NCBI GenBank assembly: GCA_015057705.1
Contig: SVDU01000002.1
Location: 238,075 to 302,074 of the forward strand
DNA length: 64,000 nucleotides
Source of the DNA: Paenibacillaceae bacterium
Lineage (GTDB): Bacteria > Bacillota > Clostridia > Lachnospirales > Lachnospiraceae
Direction: 5' to 3'
Shown here in pieces: positions 29,948 to 40,659 of this stretch. How positions within the stretch are numbered: the first letter of the stretch is position 1; every line of letters begins with the position of its first letter. A model generated the notes under the pieces. The model worked only from the letters and a program-made list of their open reading frames with translations, had not been told where the DNA came from and searched no databases. A program made the position numbers and the translations under genes.

Positions 29948-30173
29948 GGCTGGTCTCCTCCTTTATCTCAATTCCCTCTGAGATCTTCCTGCCCAGAGCC
30001 AGACGAGTCCCTCTGACCTTTATAATCACGGTGCCGCTTCCTTTTTTGTTTAATAAGGTAACTGGCGTCATCTCGTTGACGCCTAATGCTTCCAGCCTTC
30101 TTGTAATGGCATCCTTTACCATAACACTGTATACAATGTAGGTCTTTCCGATATCTCCTTCATGAAGCTTCAT
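29940..30173 (-). CDS. feoA: Ferrous iron transport protein A
   Basis: MKLHEGDIGKTYIVYSVMVKDAITRRLEALGVNEMTPVTLLNKKGSGTVIIKVRGTRLALGRKI; 8-bp overlap with feoB. Confidence 0.92.
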   Translation of the reverse strand: MKLHEGDIGKTYIVYSVMVKDAITRRLEALGVNEMTPVTLLNKKGSGTVIIKVRGTRLALGRKISEGIEIKEETSHE

Positions 30174-30260
30174 AATAATCTCCTCTGAATGCAGCCAGTT
30201 CCAAAACCGGCGCACCAGGGTTCTTTCCCTGGATTGCATCCATAGAGATTTTACACTTAT

Positions 30261-30275
30261 TGAGAATCATTGTCA
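30261..30275. promoter_or_regulatory. Fur-box-like inverted repeat upstream of feoAB
   Basis: TGAGAATCATTGTCA vs the classic 7-1-7 TGATAATNATTATCA, two mismatches. Confidence 0.7.
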
Positions 30276-30304
30276 ATACTATCCTAATACCTGAAAAATA
30301 TTTT

Positions 30305-32290
30305 TTACTGACTAATATCCTGAAGCATCTTTTTCACCTGTACCATACGGTCACGCAGCTTCGCAGCCTCCTCGAAATTCAGTTCTGCTGCTGCCTGATG
30401 CATCTTTTTTGTCAGTTCCTTTGAAAGCTTTTCCAGTTCCGTTGCATCCATGGATTCAGGATCTTTTTTAAACTCCTTATCGTTAGCTGCAGCAGCTTTT
30501 GATATGGCTATTAAGTCTCTGACTGCCTTTTTAATGGTAGTGGGAGTGATTCCATGTTCTTCATTATACCGTTCCTGAATTGCTCTTCTCCTGTTTGTCT
30601 CTTCAATTGCAACTCTCATGGAATCCGTCATATTATCTGCATACATGATAACATGACCTTCCGAGTTTCTGGCTGCTCTTCCTATGGTCTGAATAAGAGA
30701 AGTCTCTGAACGCAGGAAGCCTTCCTTATCCGCATCCAGAATGGCTACCAGTGTGATCTCCGGAATGTCCAATCCTTCTCTCAATAGATTGATTCCTACC
30801 AATACATCGAAAACGTCAAGACGCATATCACGGATGATCTCCGAGCGTTCCAGTGTATCAATATCGGAATGGAGATATTTAACCCGGATTCCAACCTCTC
30901 TCATGTAATCCGTCAGGTCCTCTGCCATACGTTTGGTCAGTGTAGTGATTAATATCTTATTCTTCTTCTCCACCTCTTTATTGACCTCAGAGATTAAATC
31001 ATCAATCTGACCTTCCACCGGACGTACGTCAATCTCCGGATCCAGCAGTCCGGTAGGACGAATGATCTGTTCCACCCGTAAAAGCTCATGCTGGGATTCA
31101 TAAACAGATGGAGTAGCCGAAACAAACATCATCTGATTGATCTTGGCTTCAAACTCTTCAAAATTCAAGGGCCGGTTATCCAGGGCTGAGGGAAGACGGA
31201 AACCAAAGTTCACAAGAGTGGTTTTTCGTGAGCGGTCTCCTGCATACATCCCTCTAACCTGAGGAAGGGTAATGTGGGACTCGTCCACAATAATGAGAAA
31301 ATCATCGGGAAAATAATCAATTAAAGTATAGGGTGGTTCTCCTGGTTTCCCCCCTGTGAGATGTCTGGAATAATTCTCAATTCCGGAACAGAAGCCTGTC
31401 TCCTTCATCATCTCCACATCGAAATTAGTCCGTTCAGAGATTCTCTGGGCCTCTAAAAGCTTGTCTTCACTTTTAAAATACTCCACCTGCTCTTTTAATT
31501 CAGCCAGAATCGTAGAAGCTGCATGCTCCATCTTATCCTTGGAAACAACATAATGAGAAGCCGGAAATACTGCAATATGCCCCAGCTCTGCCCGGATCTC
31601 ACCTGTCAGTGTATCAATCTCCGTAATCCGGTCTACCTCATCTCCAAAGAATTCCACCCGGTAAGCTTCACTGCCGGAATAGGAAGGAAAAATCTCCACC
31701 ACATCTCCCCGGACGCGGAACGTACCGCGCCTGAAATCCATGTCATTCCGATCATACTGAATATCGATGAGTTTATGAATCACTTCATCCCGGTCCTTGA
31801 TCATTCCAGGCCGTAAGGAGATCACCATCTCCTGATAATCGATGGGACTTCCCAGTCCGTAAATGCAGGAAACCGAAGCAACGATAATCACATCTTTGCG
31901 CTCCGATAATGCCGCAGTGGCAGAATGGCGCAGTTTATCGATCTCATCATTGATGGAGGAATCCTTTTCAATGTAAGTATCGGTAGATGGTACGTATGCT
32001 TCGGGCTGATAATAATCGTAATAGGAAACAAAATACTCCACTGCATTCTCCGGAAAGAATTCCTTGAATTCCCCGTAAAGCTGTGCAGCAAGAGTTTTGT
32101 TATGAGCAATAATTAATGTAGGCTTCTGTATTTCCTGTATGACATTGGCCATGGTAAAGGTCTTTCCAGAGCCGGTAACTCCCAGTAAGGTCTGAAACTG
32201 ATTGCCTTCCTTAAATCCTTTCACAAGCTGTTCTATGGCCTGGGGCTGATCTCCGGTCGGGGCAAACTCTGAATGCAACTGAAATTCCAT
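30305..32290 (-). CDS. uvrB: Excinuclease ABC subunit B
   Basis: [57 protein letters not shown]. Confidence 0.98.
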   Translation of the reverse strand: MEFQLHSEFAPTGDQPQAIEQLVKGFKEGNQFQTLLGVTGSGKTFTMANVIQEIQKPTLIIAHNKTLAAQLYGEFKEFFPENAVEYFVSYYDYYQPEAYVPSTDTYIEKDSSINDEIDKLRHSATAALSERKDVIIVASVSCIYGLGSPIDYQEMVISLRPGMIKDRDEVIHKLIDIQYDRNDMDFRRGTFRVRGDVVEIFPSYSGSEAYRVEFFGDEVDRITEIDTLTGEIRAELGHIAVFPASHYVVSKDKMEHAASTILAELKEQVEYFKSEDKLLEAQRISERTNFDVEMMKETGFCSGIENYSRHLTGGKPGEPPYTLIDYFPDDFLIIVDESHITLPQVRGMYAGDRSRKTTLVNFGFRLPSALDNRPLNFEEFEAKINQMMFVSATPSVYESQHELLRVEQIIRPTGLLDPEIDVRPVEGQIDDLISEVNKEVEKKNKILITTLTKRMAEDLTDYMREVGIRVKYLHSDIDTLERSEIIRDMRLDVFDVLVGINLLREGLDIPEITLVAILDADKEGFLRSETSLIQTIGRAARNSEGHVIMYADNMTDSMRVAIEETNRRRAIQERYNEEHGITPTTIKKAVRDLIAISKAAAANDKEFKKDPESMDATELEKLSKELTKKMHQAAAELNFEEAAKLRDRMVQVKKMLQDISQ

Positions 32291-32406
32291 ACGTTCTTTT
32301 TACCTCCTTGGTGAACTATCGTACCAGGATTATAACATAGCAAAGATAAAAAGTATAGGCAGGGAAGGAACATTTGTTCTGATTTTATTTTTTAATAATC
32401 TGCCGC

Positions 32407-33654
32407 TTATAAAGCGCTCACAATCCGGCCGGCTAACGCACAGGCCGCTGCCGTTTTGGGAGAAGCCAGATATATTTCAACTTTGGAGGTTCCCATTCTT
32501 CCCAGGAAATTCCGGTTATTGGTAGCCACTACCCGTTCCCCGTCACTTAGAATTCCTCCGGTTCTTCCGCAGCATAATCCGCATCCCGGGTGGGTAATAA
32601 TGGCACCTGCCTCAGACAGAATCTCCATGATTCCCTGGTCCATGGCTTCCTGGTAAATCTTCCGGCTTGCAGGTGTCACAATAAGCTTTACGTAGTCAGC
32701 TACCTTTTTGCCCTTTAACACCCCTGCTGCCGCTGCCAGATCCTCCAGACGCCCATTGGTACAGGAACCGATAAATACCTGGTCAATGGCGATCCCCTCC
32801 AGTTCACTGACGGGTTTGATTTTATCCACCTGAGAAGGGCATGCCATAACAGGAACAAAATCCTCTGCACGATACCGGATTACCTTTTTGTAAACCCCAT
32901 CCTCATCTCCAGTCAGACTCTTCTGAAATTCGTTCAGCTGTATTTCACAATACTCAGCCGTTTTCTCATCCGGAGTGAACAAGGCACATTTTGCACCTGC
33001 CTCAACAGCCATATTGGCTATGGTCATGCGGCTTGACACCGACATCTCCTTTACGGTGCTTCCTGTAAATTCAAGAGCCAGATAAGTGGCTCCGTCAGCA
33101 CCCAGGTCCCCGATCAGGCGCAGGATAATATCCTTAGACATCACATCAGCCGGAAGTTTTCCTTCAATAACCACCTTAATGGTCTCCGGTACCTTGATCC
33201 ACATGGTACCGGTACCCAGAATACTTGCCATCTCTGTATAACCGATTCCGGAAGAAAATGCTCCCACACAGCCATATGTAGTGGTGTGGCTGTCTGTCCC
33301 AAAAACCACATCTCCCGGTTTTACGTATCCTGCCTCCGTCATCAGCTGATGGCAGATTCCATCACTTCTGTGGACATGCTTCATCCCGTATTTTGCTGCA
33401 AAAGCATCACCAATCCGAAAATGCCTGGTGTCATCAAGCTGGCTGGCTGGAACCAGATGGTCATAGATTAAGACCGCTTTATCCGGATCCCAAAGCTTTT
33501 TAAATCCCATTTCTTCAAATTTATCTGCTACAAAGGGAATAAAAATATCATGAATCATTACCCTGTCTGCTTTCACAGTCACGATATCTCCCGGCTTTAC
33601 ATTTTGAGCACCTGTATTATGCCTGATTATTTTTTCAATAATTGTGTATCCCAT
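32407..33654 (-). CDS. 3-isopropylmalate dehydratase / homoaconitase-family large subunit (copy 2)
   Basis: FGTDSHTTTYGCVGAF, VFIGSCTNGRLEDL, GCGLCCGRTGG. Confidence 0.9.
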   Translation of the reverse strand: MGYTIIEKIIRHNTGAQNVKPGDIVTVKADRVMIHDIFIPFVADKFEEMGFKKLWDPDKAVLIYDHLVPASQLDDTRHFRIGDAFAAKYGMKHVHRSDGICHQLMTEAGYVKPGDVVFGTDSHTTTYGCVGAFSSGIGYTEMASILGTGTMWIKVPETIKVVIEGKLPADVMSKDIILRLIGDLGADGATYLALEFTGSTVKEMSVSSRMTIANMAVEAGAKCALFTPDEKTAEYCEIQLNEFQKSLTGDEDGVYKKVIRYRAEDFVPVMACPSQVDKIKPVSELEGIAIDQVFIGSCTNGRLEDLAAAAGVLKGKKVADYVKLIVTPASRKIYQEAMDQGIMEILSEAGAIITHPGCGLCCGRTGGILSDGERVVATNNRNFLGRMGTSKVEIYLASPKTAAACALAGRIVSAL

Positions 33655-33663
33655 TGCCCCTCC

Positions 33664-34161
33664 TTAATCCAGTCCGTTGCGTTTTCTCATGGCTTTCACC
33701 AGTCCGCCTGCACTGATAATATCAACCAGATTCTGAGGCAGCGATGCGATCTGATAAAATCTGCCCTGATATTCCACATGTTCATTTACCGTAACCTTAA
33801 TGATGTCACCTTCTGTCATATCATCATATAAATCCGGCTGTTCCATAAGAAGCAGACCATTGTTAATGGAATTGCGGAAAAATATTCTGGCAAAGGATTT
33901 GGCTATTACGCATTTCACCCCAAGCGCCTTTATAATCTCAGGTGCCTGCTCCCTGGAAGATCCGCAGCCAAAATTTTTACCAGCTACAATGATATCTCCT
34001 TCTTTGATCAGTCCAGCCAGTTCCGGCCGGAGAGGGCTAAAGCCATACTGCTTCATCTCATCTATGGTTTTTAGTGCCAGATATTCCGTAGGAATAATAA
34101 TATCGGTATCAATATCATCTCCAAGAACCCAGACTTTTCCTGTAAATGTCTCCATTGTCAT
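33664..34161 (-). CDS. 3-isopropylmalate dehydratase-family small subunit (copy 2)
   Basis: DDIDTDIIIPTEYL, NFGCGSSREQAPEIIKALG, FFRNSINNGLLL. Confidence 0.92.
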   Translation of the reverse strand: MTMETFTGKVWVLGDDIDTDIIIPTEYLALKTIDEMKQYGFSPLRPELAGLIKEGDIIVAGKNFGCGSSREQAPEIIKALGVKCVIAKSFARIFFRNSINNGLLLMEQPDLYDDMTEGDIIKVTVNEHVEYQGRFYQIASLPQNLVDIISAGGLVKAMRKRNGLD

Positions 34162-34175
34162 TTCCTTTCCCCTGA

Positions 34176-35417
34176 TTATGCCAGCGTAATCTCTCCTGCA
34201 ATCGCTGATGCCGTCACTGTGGCAGCAGAACCTAAATATACCTTGGAACTGGGATGACCTGCCCTGCCTTTAAAATTACGGGTTCCCGTACTGATGAGAA
34301 CCTCATTCTCACCAATGACACCCTGACAGCTTCCCCAGCAGACACTGCAATTGGGGTTCATGACAATTGCACCAGATTCCATGAAAATGTCAATTAGTCC
34401 TTCCTTTAATGCCTGTTTGTATACGGAAAGGCTTGCCGGGACAACCAAAAACCGCACACTGTCCGCTACCTTTTTTCCCTTAATAATACTGGCTCCGATT
34501 CTCAATTCTTCAATCCTGCCATTGTTGCAGGACCCTAAAAATGCTTCGTCTATTTTCACGCCGCAGACTTCTTTTGCAGGAACCACATCATCTACAAAAT
34601 CCGGTCTTGCAATCACTGGCTGGATAGCAGACAAATCAATGGTATATTCCCTTGCGTAAACTGCGTCAGAATCACTTTTATATACAGCTTTTGGCTTTCT
34701 TCCCTGCTCTTCTAAGTACGCAAGGGCAATTTCATCAGCCTCAAAGATACCGGTTTTTGCTCCTGCCTCAACGGATAAATTGCATAAAACCATACGGTCA
34801 TTAACGCTTAGTGTTTTTGCGCCCTCTCCGCAAAATTCCATCACCTGATAATTGCAGCCATTGGCACCAATCTGACCAATAATCGTAAGCATTAAATCTC
34901 TTGGATAAACTCCCTCTGGAAGCTTCCCAACCAGATTGAATTTAACAGATTCCGGAACCAGCACCCAGGATGTCCCTGTAACCATACCATAAAGAAAATC
35001 CGTACATCCTACGCCTGTACCAAAGGCCCCTAACGCACCATACGTGCAGGTATGGCTGTCTGCTCCAAAGATCAGTTCTCCCGGACAGACGTAGTTTTCC
35101 ATCATAATCTGATGGCATACGCCCTTTCCCTCCCAGAAATCAATCTGATGCTCTCTGGCAAAATCTCTCATCTTCTTCTGGGCTGCCGCAGTCTTTGGAT
35201 TATCTGCAGGCACATTGTGGTCCACAATAAAGACAAGTTTAGCAGAATCTGCAATACGGGGATTGGTCAGCTTGTTATGATACATATCAACGGTTAAATG
35301 GGTTGTTCCGTCATTGCTCATCAGGCGGTCTAAATTAACAGTATGAATATCTCCCGGCTTTAAATGATCCACACCGGCAGCAGCCGCTATTATTTTTTCT
35401 GCGATTGTCATTCCCAT
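34176..35417 (-). CDS. 3-isopropylmalate dehydratase / homoaconitase-family large subunit (copy 1)
   Basis: FGADSHTCTYGALGAF, AFLGSCNNGRIEEL, NPNCSVCWGSCQG. Confidence 0.9.
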   Translation of the reverse strand: MGMTIAEKIIAAAAGVDHLKPGDIHTVNLDRLMSNDGTTHLTVDMYHNKLTNPRIADSAKLVFIVDHNVPADNPKTAAAQKKMRDFAREHQIDFWEGKGVCHQIMMENYVCPGELIFGADSHTCTYGALGAFGTGVGCTDFLYGMVTGTSWVLVPESVKFNLVGKLPEGVYPRDLMLTIIGQIGANGCNYQVMEFCGEGAKTLSVNDRMVLCNLSVEAGAKTGIFEADEIALAYLEEQGRKPKAVYKSDSDAVYAREYTIDLSAIQPVIARPDFVDDVVPAKEVCGVKIDEAFLGSCNNGRIEELRIGASIIKGKKVADSVRFLVVPASLSVYKQALKEGLIDIFMESGAIVMNPNCSVCWGSCQGVIGENEVLISTGTRNFKGRAGHPSSKVYLGSAATVTASAIAGEITLA

Positions 35418-35899
35418 ACCTGTTCCTCCTTATTTAAAGATGCAATCAGGCCGCCCTGATTCAAAATATTCTGCATATATTCCGGAAGCTTCGTACAGGA
35501 GTACTCTTTTCCCTTTGCCTTAACGATTCCCTCTGACAAAGACAGCTCCATCACATCACCTGTATTTACTTCATCCGGAAGTTCTTTGCACACGATCACA
35601 GGAAGTCCGATATTAATTGCATTCCGAAAGAAAATTCTGGCAAATGATTTGGCGATCACAGCTTCTACACCAAGAGCCTTTAACACACCCGGTGCCTGCT
35701 CTCTGGACGAACCGCATCCAAAATTCTCCCCTCCTACTACATAATCTCCCGCCTTTACTTTTTTAGGAAAGTCGGGATCAAGAGATTCAAATGTATGTAC
35801 TTTCATTTCTTCAAGGTCAGGTAATAACAGATACTGGGATCCTATAATCTGATCTGTATCCAGATCATTATGAAATTTAAAAATTGCACCTGTCGGCAT
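35408..35899 (-). CDS. 3-isopropylmalate dehydratase-family small subunit (copy 1)
   Basis: DLDTDQIIGSQYL, NFGCGSSREQAPGVLKALGVEAVIAKSFARIFFRNAINIGLP. Confidence 0.92.
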   Translation of the reverse strand: MPTGAIFKFHNDLDTDQIIGSQYLLLPDLEEMKVHTFESLDPDFPKKVKAGDYVVGGENFGCGSSREQAPGVLKALGVEAVIAKSFARIFFRNAINIGLPVIVCKELPDEVNTGDVMELSLSEGIVKAKGKEYSCTKLPEYMQNILNQGGLIASLNKEEQVWE

Positions 35900-36092
35900 A
35901 AGGTTTCCTCCTGCTCATACGTAATACATATTCTTTTATTTATTTTACCACAGCCATTAATATAATAATAATACATGATATGAATATTTAATATAACATA
36001 AGATTATATTGTACTTGTCCATCTGCCATTGTAAATCTGTCCCATTTAGTATATCATATTTTTTATACCATCAATCATCAGGAGGACATTTT

Positions 36093-37121
36093 ATGTATAG
36101 CTTTAATAACGATTACAGCGAAGGCGCGCACCCAAAGATTCTGGAAGCGATCACACGGACCAATCTGGATCAGAACAGCGGATACGGAACTGACGGGCAC
36201 TGTACCCGTGCCAGGGAGATGATCAGACGGGAAATCGGGCGTGAGGACGCTGATGTTCATTTTATTGTGGGAGGAACCCAGACGAACCTGATTACAATCG
36301 GTACAGCCCTTAAACCTTGGCAGGCAGTAATCTGCGTTGCCCAGGGACATATTAATGTCCATGAAACAGGCGCTATCGAGGCCACCGGTCATAAAGTTCT
36401 TGCTATGCCTGGAAAAGACGGAAAGCTGACTCCTGATGATATCACTCAGGCGTTAAATCTTCATACAGATGAACATATGGTCCAGCCCAAAATGGTCTAT
36501 ATTTCAAACTCCACTGAACTGGGAACCCAGTATTCCAAAGCCGAGCTGGAAGCAATCCGCAGTCTTTGTATGGAAAAAGATCTTTATCTGTTTTTAGACG
36601 GTGCCCGCCTTGGTTCCGCCCTGACCAGTGCAGTAAATGATTTATCCATAAAAGATATTGCTGCCTTAACCGACGTTTTTTATATAGGCGGAACAAAAGC
36701 CGGTGCTCTGTTCGGGGAAGCTCTGGTTATCAGCCACCCGGATTTAAAACCGGATTTCCGTTTTATGATGAAACAGCGTGGGGCATTACTGGCGAAAGGC
36801 TGGCTCCTGGGCATTCAGTTTGAGGAACTGTTCACTGACAATCTTTACTACGATCTGGCCTCCCATTCCAATGCAATGGCAGATATTTTAAGAAAGGGCA
36901 TCAGCGGCTGCGGCTATTCCTTTGCTGCCCCTTCCCTCACAAATCAGCTGTTTCCCATATTTCCTGATGCAGTGATAGAAACGCTTCAGAAAGATTTTGT
37001 ATTCTCCATACAGGAAAAAGGAACCAATGGTCATTCTGTCATAAGGCTGGTTACCTCCTGGGCGACCAGAGAAGATGCCTGCAGACAATTTTTAGACGCT
37101 CTTAAAACCTGCTCCATGTAA
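36093..37121 (+). CDS. Low-specificity threonine aldolase-family PLP enzyme
   Basis: MYSFNNDYSEGAHPKILEAI, YLFLDGARLGSALTSA, DVFYIGGTKAGALFGEALV; GGAGG before ATG 36093. Confidence 0.92.
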   Translation: MYSFNNDYSEGAHPKILEAITRTNLDQNSGYGTDGHCTRAREMIRREIGREDADVHFIVGGTQTNLITIGTALKPWQAVICVAQGHINVHETGAIEATGHKVLAMPGKDGKLTPDDITQALNLHTDEHMVQPKMVYISNSTELGTQYSKAELEAIRSLCMEKDLYLFLDGARLGSALTSAVNDLSIKDIAALTDVFYIGGTKAGALFGEALVISHPDLKPDFRFMMKQRGALLAKGWLLGIQFEELFTDNLYYDLASHSNAMADILRKGISGCGYSFAAPSLTNQLFPIFPDAVIETLQKDFVFSIQEKGTNGHSVIRLVTSWATREDACRQFLDALKTCSM

Positions 37122-37125
37122 TGAA

Positions 37126-37180
37126 AAAGCCCTTAAGAAACTGGCAATGAGATTGCTGTTGTCTCTTAAGGGCTTTATTT
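37126..37180. terminator. Bidirectional terminator between convergent genes
   Basis: AAAAAGCCCTTAAGA ... TCTTAAGGGCTTTATTTTTT. Confidence 0.8.
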
Positions 37181-37181
37181 T

Positions 37182-38486
37182 TTATTTTAAAGCATTAATT
37201 GCTTCTATCAGCTGATTGTCTTCATTATGCTCAATCTTAATTTTTGTTTTCAGCTCTTCTTTTAATTCTACGGGAACATCTGGTTCAAGACCCTTTTTAT
37301 GAAGATCAAAACCGCTTGGTGTATAGTAATGGGCAACTGTCATCTTAATTGCAGTTCCGTTATCTAACGGGAACAACGTCTGGACAATACCCTTGCCAAA
37401 TGTTTTAGTTCCTACAAGCTTCGCTTTCTTGTATGCCTTAAGGGCACCGGAGAAGACCTCAGATGCACTTGCAGACTGACCATTCACCAGAACTGCCATT
37501 GGAACATCTACCTGATGGCCGTCTGATGCATAATACTGCTCGCCTTTTCCGTTCTTATCCGCCATATAAACAAGAAGGGTTTTATTCTTCTTGGTTCTTA
37601 CCAGATTAGGATCGCCTTCAATTACCAGATCGTCAGGAAGAATGTAATCCAGCATGGATACAACCGCATCCACAACTCCGCCAGGGTTATTTCTTAAATC
37701 AACCACCAGCTTTTTCATTCCCTTTTTCTCCAGATCATCAATTGCACCTTTAAACTGATCAGCAGTTACCGTATCGAACTGACTTACTGAAATATATCCA
37801 ACATTATCAGCCAGCATTTCATATTCAACAGTAGGCACTGTAATCTGCCGGCGCTCCATGGTCATATCGATATAATCGCCTGCCTCCTTACGAAGTACAG
37901 TGATTGTCACAGGTGTACCTTTTTCGCCTTTGATGTAATCCTTTACTACCAGTTCCAGATCAATTCCTGTCACTTCTTTGCTGCCTACCTTATAAAGGAT
38001 ATCACCAGGCAGAATTCCTGCTTCCGCTCCGGGAGTTCCTTCAAATACCTTGCTGACTGTAATTACACCGGTTGAGGGATTCTGACTTACCATCACACCA
38101 ATCCCGCAGTATTCACCAGCCGTATCTTCCATCAGTTTTTTATATTCATCAGCTGTGTAATAAACCGTGTAGGGGTCCTCAAGGCCATAAAGCATTCCTT
38201 TATAGATCCAGTCTTCCACTTTAGTATTGTCTTCGTCAAAAAGATAATACTTATCAATCACACTCTGAATGGTCTGGATCTTAGCCACAATCCGGTTCAT
38301 ATCCAGATCGCCGTTCTGATTCTCTGCCTGAACGGATTCAGCCGTTGTTCCCTTGCCATCAATTGCAGTTCTTCCAATTAAAAAAATGCCTAAGGACATC
38401 CCCACAATTACAAGGGCTGCCAATGTGGTAAGAAGTGCTCCGACTAGGGCACCCTTCCAAAATTTATTTTTACTTTCCACTGTCAT
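37182..38486 (-). CDS. S41 family C-terminal processing peptidase
   Basis: PDZ domain plus LVNGQSASASEVFSGALKAYKKAKLVGTKTFGKGIVQ catalytic region. Confidence 0.95.
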   Translation of the reverse strand: MTVESKNKFWKGALVGALLTTLAALVIVGMSLGIFLIGRTAIDGKGTTAESVQAENQNGDLDMNRIVAKIQTIQSVIDKYYLFDEDNTKVEDWIYKGMLYGLEDPYTVYYTADEYKKLMEDTAGEYCGIGVMVSQNPSTGVITVSKVFEGTPGAEAGILPGDILYKVGSKEVTGIDLELVVKDYIKGEKGTPVTITVLRKEAGDYIDMTMERRQITVPTVEYEMLADNVGYISVSQFDTVTADQFKGAIDDLEKKGMKKLVVDLRNNPGGVVDAVVSMLDYILPDDLVIEGDPNLVRTKKNKTLLVYMADKNGKGEQYYASDGHQVDVPMAVLVNGQSASASEVFSGALKAYKKAKLVGTKTFGKGIVQTLFPLDNGTAIKMTVAHYYTPSGFDLHKKGLEPDVPVELKEELKTKIKIEHNEDNQLIEAINALK

Positions 38487-38502
38487 TCTCCTATCTAGCT
38501 CA

Positions 38503-39714
38503 TTATGGGCTTACATACTTCACTGGATTTACATAACTTCCATTCACTCTGATCCCAAAGTGGAGATGCGGTCCTGTGGAATACCCGGTAGAACCCACTT
38601 TTGCAATTAACTGTCCCTGCGACACTTCCTGTCCCGCTGAAACCAGGAGTTCGGAACAGTGCATATAAACAGTATAGACTCCCCCGCCATGATGAATCAT
38701 GATATAATTGCCGGCAGAATAACTGTATGTAGAGATCGTTACAGTTCCGGAAGCAGCTGCTACAATACCGGCACCGGTTGATGCTCCGATGTCTATGCCC
38801 TGATGATTAGAAGAGGCTCCTTCGGTTGGAGATTCTCTGTCTCCGAAAGAAGAGGTGATTCTTGAAGATGACGGACTGGGCCATATAAAGCTAATATTCC
38901 CGATTGCCACCGTATTATACGTTTTTCCAGCTTTCTGGGCAGCTTTCCGTGCTTCTTCCTCTTGTTTACGTATCTGTGCTTCCATTTCTTTGATATGCTG
39001 TTCCTGAGCTGCTATATCCTTTTCCAGTTCGGATAAGTTTTCCTGGTTCTTGGCTATCCTGGTCTGATACGATGAAAGTTCCTGGTTTTTTGCCTGTAAA
39101 AGTCCCTCAGCCTCCTGCTTTTTGTCTCTTGCAGCAGTCTGGAATCCAAGCAGATTCTCATATTCTGCCTTTAACAGAGCCTCTCTCTGACTGACTTCTT
39201 CTTTGGTTCTTTTATAATCCTCCAGCATTCTTCTATCATATGCAGCAATGCTTTTGATATATTCCGCCCGGTTATAAAGCTGGGTGAGATCCGCGGACTT
39301 AAACAGCAAGTCCAGATAATTCGTCTCACCCTTTTCATACATATATTGAATTCTGAGTTTCATGTTCCGGTATTGATGTTCCTGTGCTTTTTTTGAGGTC
39401 TCTAGATCTGCTTTGGCAGTTTTTATCTGCTCTTCTTTCGCTGAGATCTGGGCGGTGAGTGCCGTTAGCTGCTTATCATAGACAGCCAGTTTGTCATCCA
39501 GACCTTTCACGTAAGAAGCAGTATCCGCTTTCAGACCTTCCAGCTCTTTTAAGGCTGACTCCACTTCCTTTTTCTGATCCTCCATGGAACTGGCCTTTTT
39601 CTTTGCATCATTTACATCATTTACATCATTCTTTGTACCATAGGAGGGAAATATACATGATACGGTCATCAAAAGACCGATTCCCACTGCAAACAGTCTT
39701 TTTCCATGATTCAC
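38503..39714 (-). CDS. EnvC-like murein hydrolase activator / M23 peptidase
   Basis: N-terminal coiled coil, C-terminal HQGIDIGASTGAGIVAAASGTVTI ... GSTGYSTGPHLHFGIRVNG. Confidence 0.93.
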   Translation of the reverse strand: MNHGKRLFAVGIGLLMTVSCIFPSYGTKNDVNDVNDAKKKASSMEDQKKEVESALKELEGLKADTASYVKGLDDKLAVYDKQLTALTAQISAKEEQIKTAKADLETSKKAQEHQYRNMKLRIQYMYEKGETNYLDLLFKSADLTQLYNRAEYIKSIAAYDRRMLEDYKRTKEEVSQREALLKAEYENLLGFQTAARDKKQEAEGLLQAKNQELSSYQTRIAKNQENLSELEKDIAAQEQHIKEMEAQIRKQEEEARKAAQKAGKTYNTVAIGNISFIWPSPSSSRITSSFGDRESPTEGASSNHQGIDIGASTGAGIVAAASGTVTISTYSYSAGNYIMIHHGGGVYTVYMHCSELLVSAGQEVSQGQLIAKVGSTGYSTGPHLHFGIRVNGSYVNPVKYVSP

Positions 39715-39726
39715 GGACGACTCCCC

Positions 39727-40659
39727 TTATACTTTTAAATGTTTACGAATTGTAAAGAAACTGACAAAAAATCCAATTCCAAGTCCCAGTGACATAGCAG
39801 TTGCCGCCATGTAAGGGAATATGGCATCAACAGGAAGAAACTGAAACAATCCGGAAAGAATGCTGAATTTAGTCACTACATATCCAACTGCTGAGCGGTA
39901 GAGAAAATAAATGGCGATCAGGGGAAGAGAAGCACCTACCAGTCCGATGATGACTCCTTCTACCACAAAGGGTGCTCTGATCATATAGTTGGTTGCACCG
40001 ATCAGCTTCATAATCTGATTCTCGTTTTTCCTAAATGCAGCTGCTACGGAAATTGTATTGCTGATTAAGAAAATGGCTACAGCCAGAAGAATACCAATGA
40101 TCAGCATGGAAAGGATTCCTATCACTTTGTTTAAGCTGTTCATGCCTTCTGCCGCTGTCTTGGAATAATTAACCTTCCTTACTCCCTCTATTCCATTTAA
40201 CCAGGATACAAGCTCTTCCTGCTGGGTTAAATCATTAAGAAATATGGTATAGGAAGAAGAATTGGCGAGGGGGTTATCCTCTTCAAATCCTTCTGCAAGA
40301 TCCTGCATATCACCGAAATACTCTTTCTTTGCTTCTGACCATGCGTCTTCCGCAGAGGTAAATTTTACTTCTTTTACTTCTTTTCGTTGTTTTATCTCAT
40401 TGCCAATCTGGGTGATCTTGTTCTTATCAAGACCCTCATTAAAAAATACAGTGATTCCTACTGTGCTCTCCGTATTTTTCACTACATACTGTACATTTAC
40501 CATAATAGAGAAGAACAGACAAAATAGGAAAATGCATGCGGATACTGTTGCAATGGAGGCCAGTGAAAATAATATGTTTCTGCAGATGTTTATTACACCT
40601 TGTTTCAGACAATACCAAAATGTACTAATTCTCATACGTATAACCGCCTTTTTTCTCAT
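39727..40659 (-). CDS. ftsX: Cell division protein FtsX
   Basis: Permease-like topology, extracellular domain, adjacent to FtsE; start may be MRISTFWYCLKQG. Confidence 0.93.
   Translation of the reverse strand: MRKKAVIRMRISTFWYCLKQGVINICRNILFSLASIATVSACIFLFCLFFSIMVNVQYVVKNTESTVGITVFFNEGLDKNKITQIGNEIKQRKEVKEVKFTSAEDAWSEAKKEYFGDMQDLAEGFEEDNPLANSSSYTIFLNDLTQQEELVSWLNGIEGVRKVNYSKTAAEGMNSLNKVIGILSMLIIGILLAVAIFLISNTISVAAAFRKNENQIMKLIGATNYMIRAPFVVEGVIIGLVGASLPLIAIYFLYRSAVGYVVTKFSILSGLFQFLPVDAIFPYMAATAMSLGLGIGFFVSFFTIRKHLKV

Noticed and set aside
35900-36092. Possible T-box leader for the LeuCD-type operon
   Set aside because: No T-box sequence (TGGNACCGCG-like) or terminator pair visible upstream of 35899.
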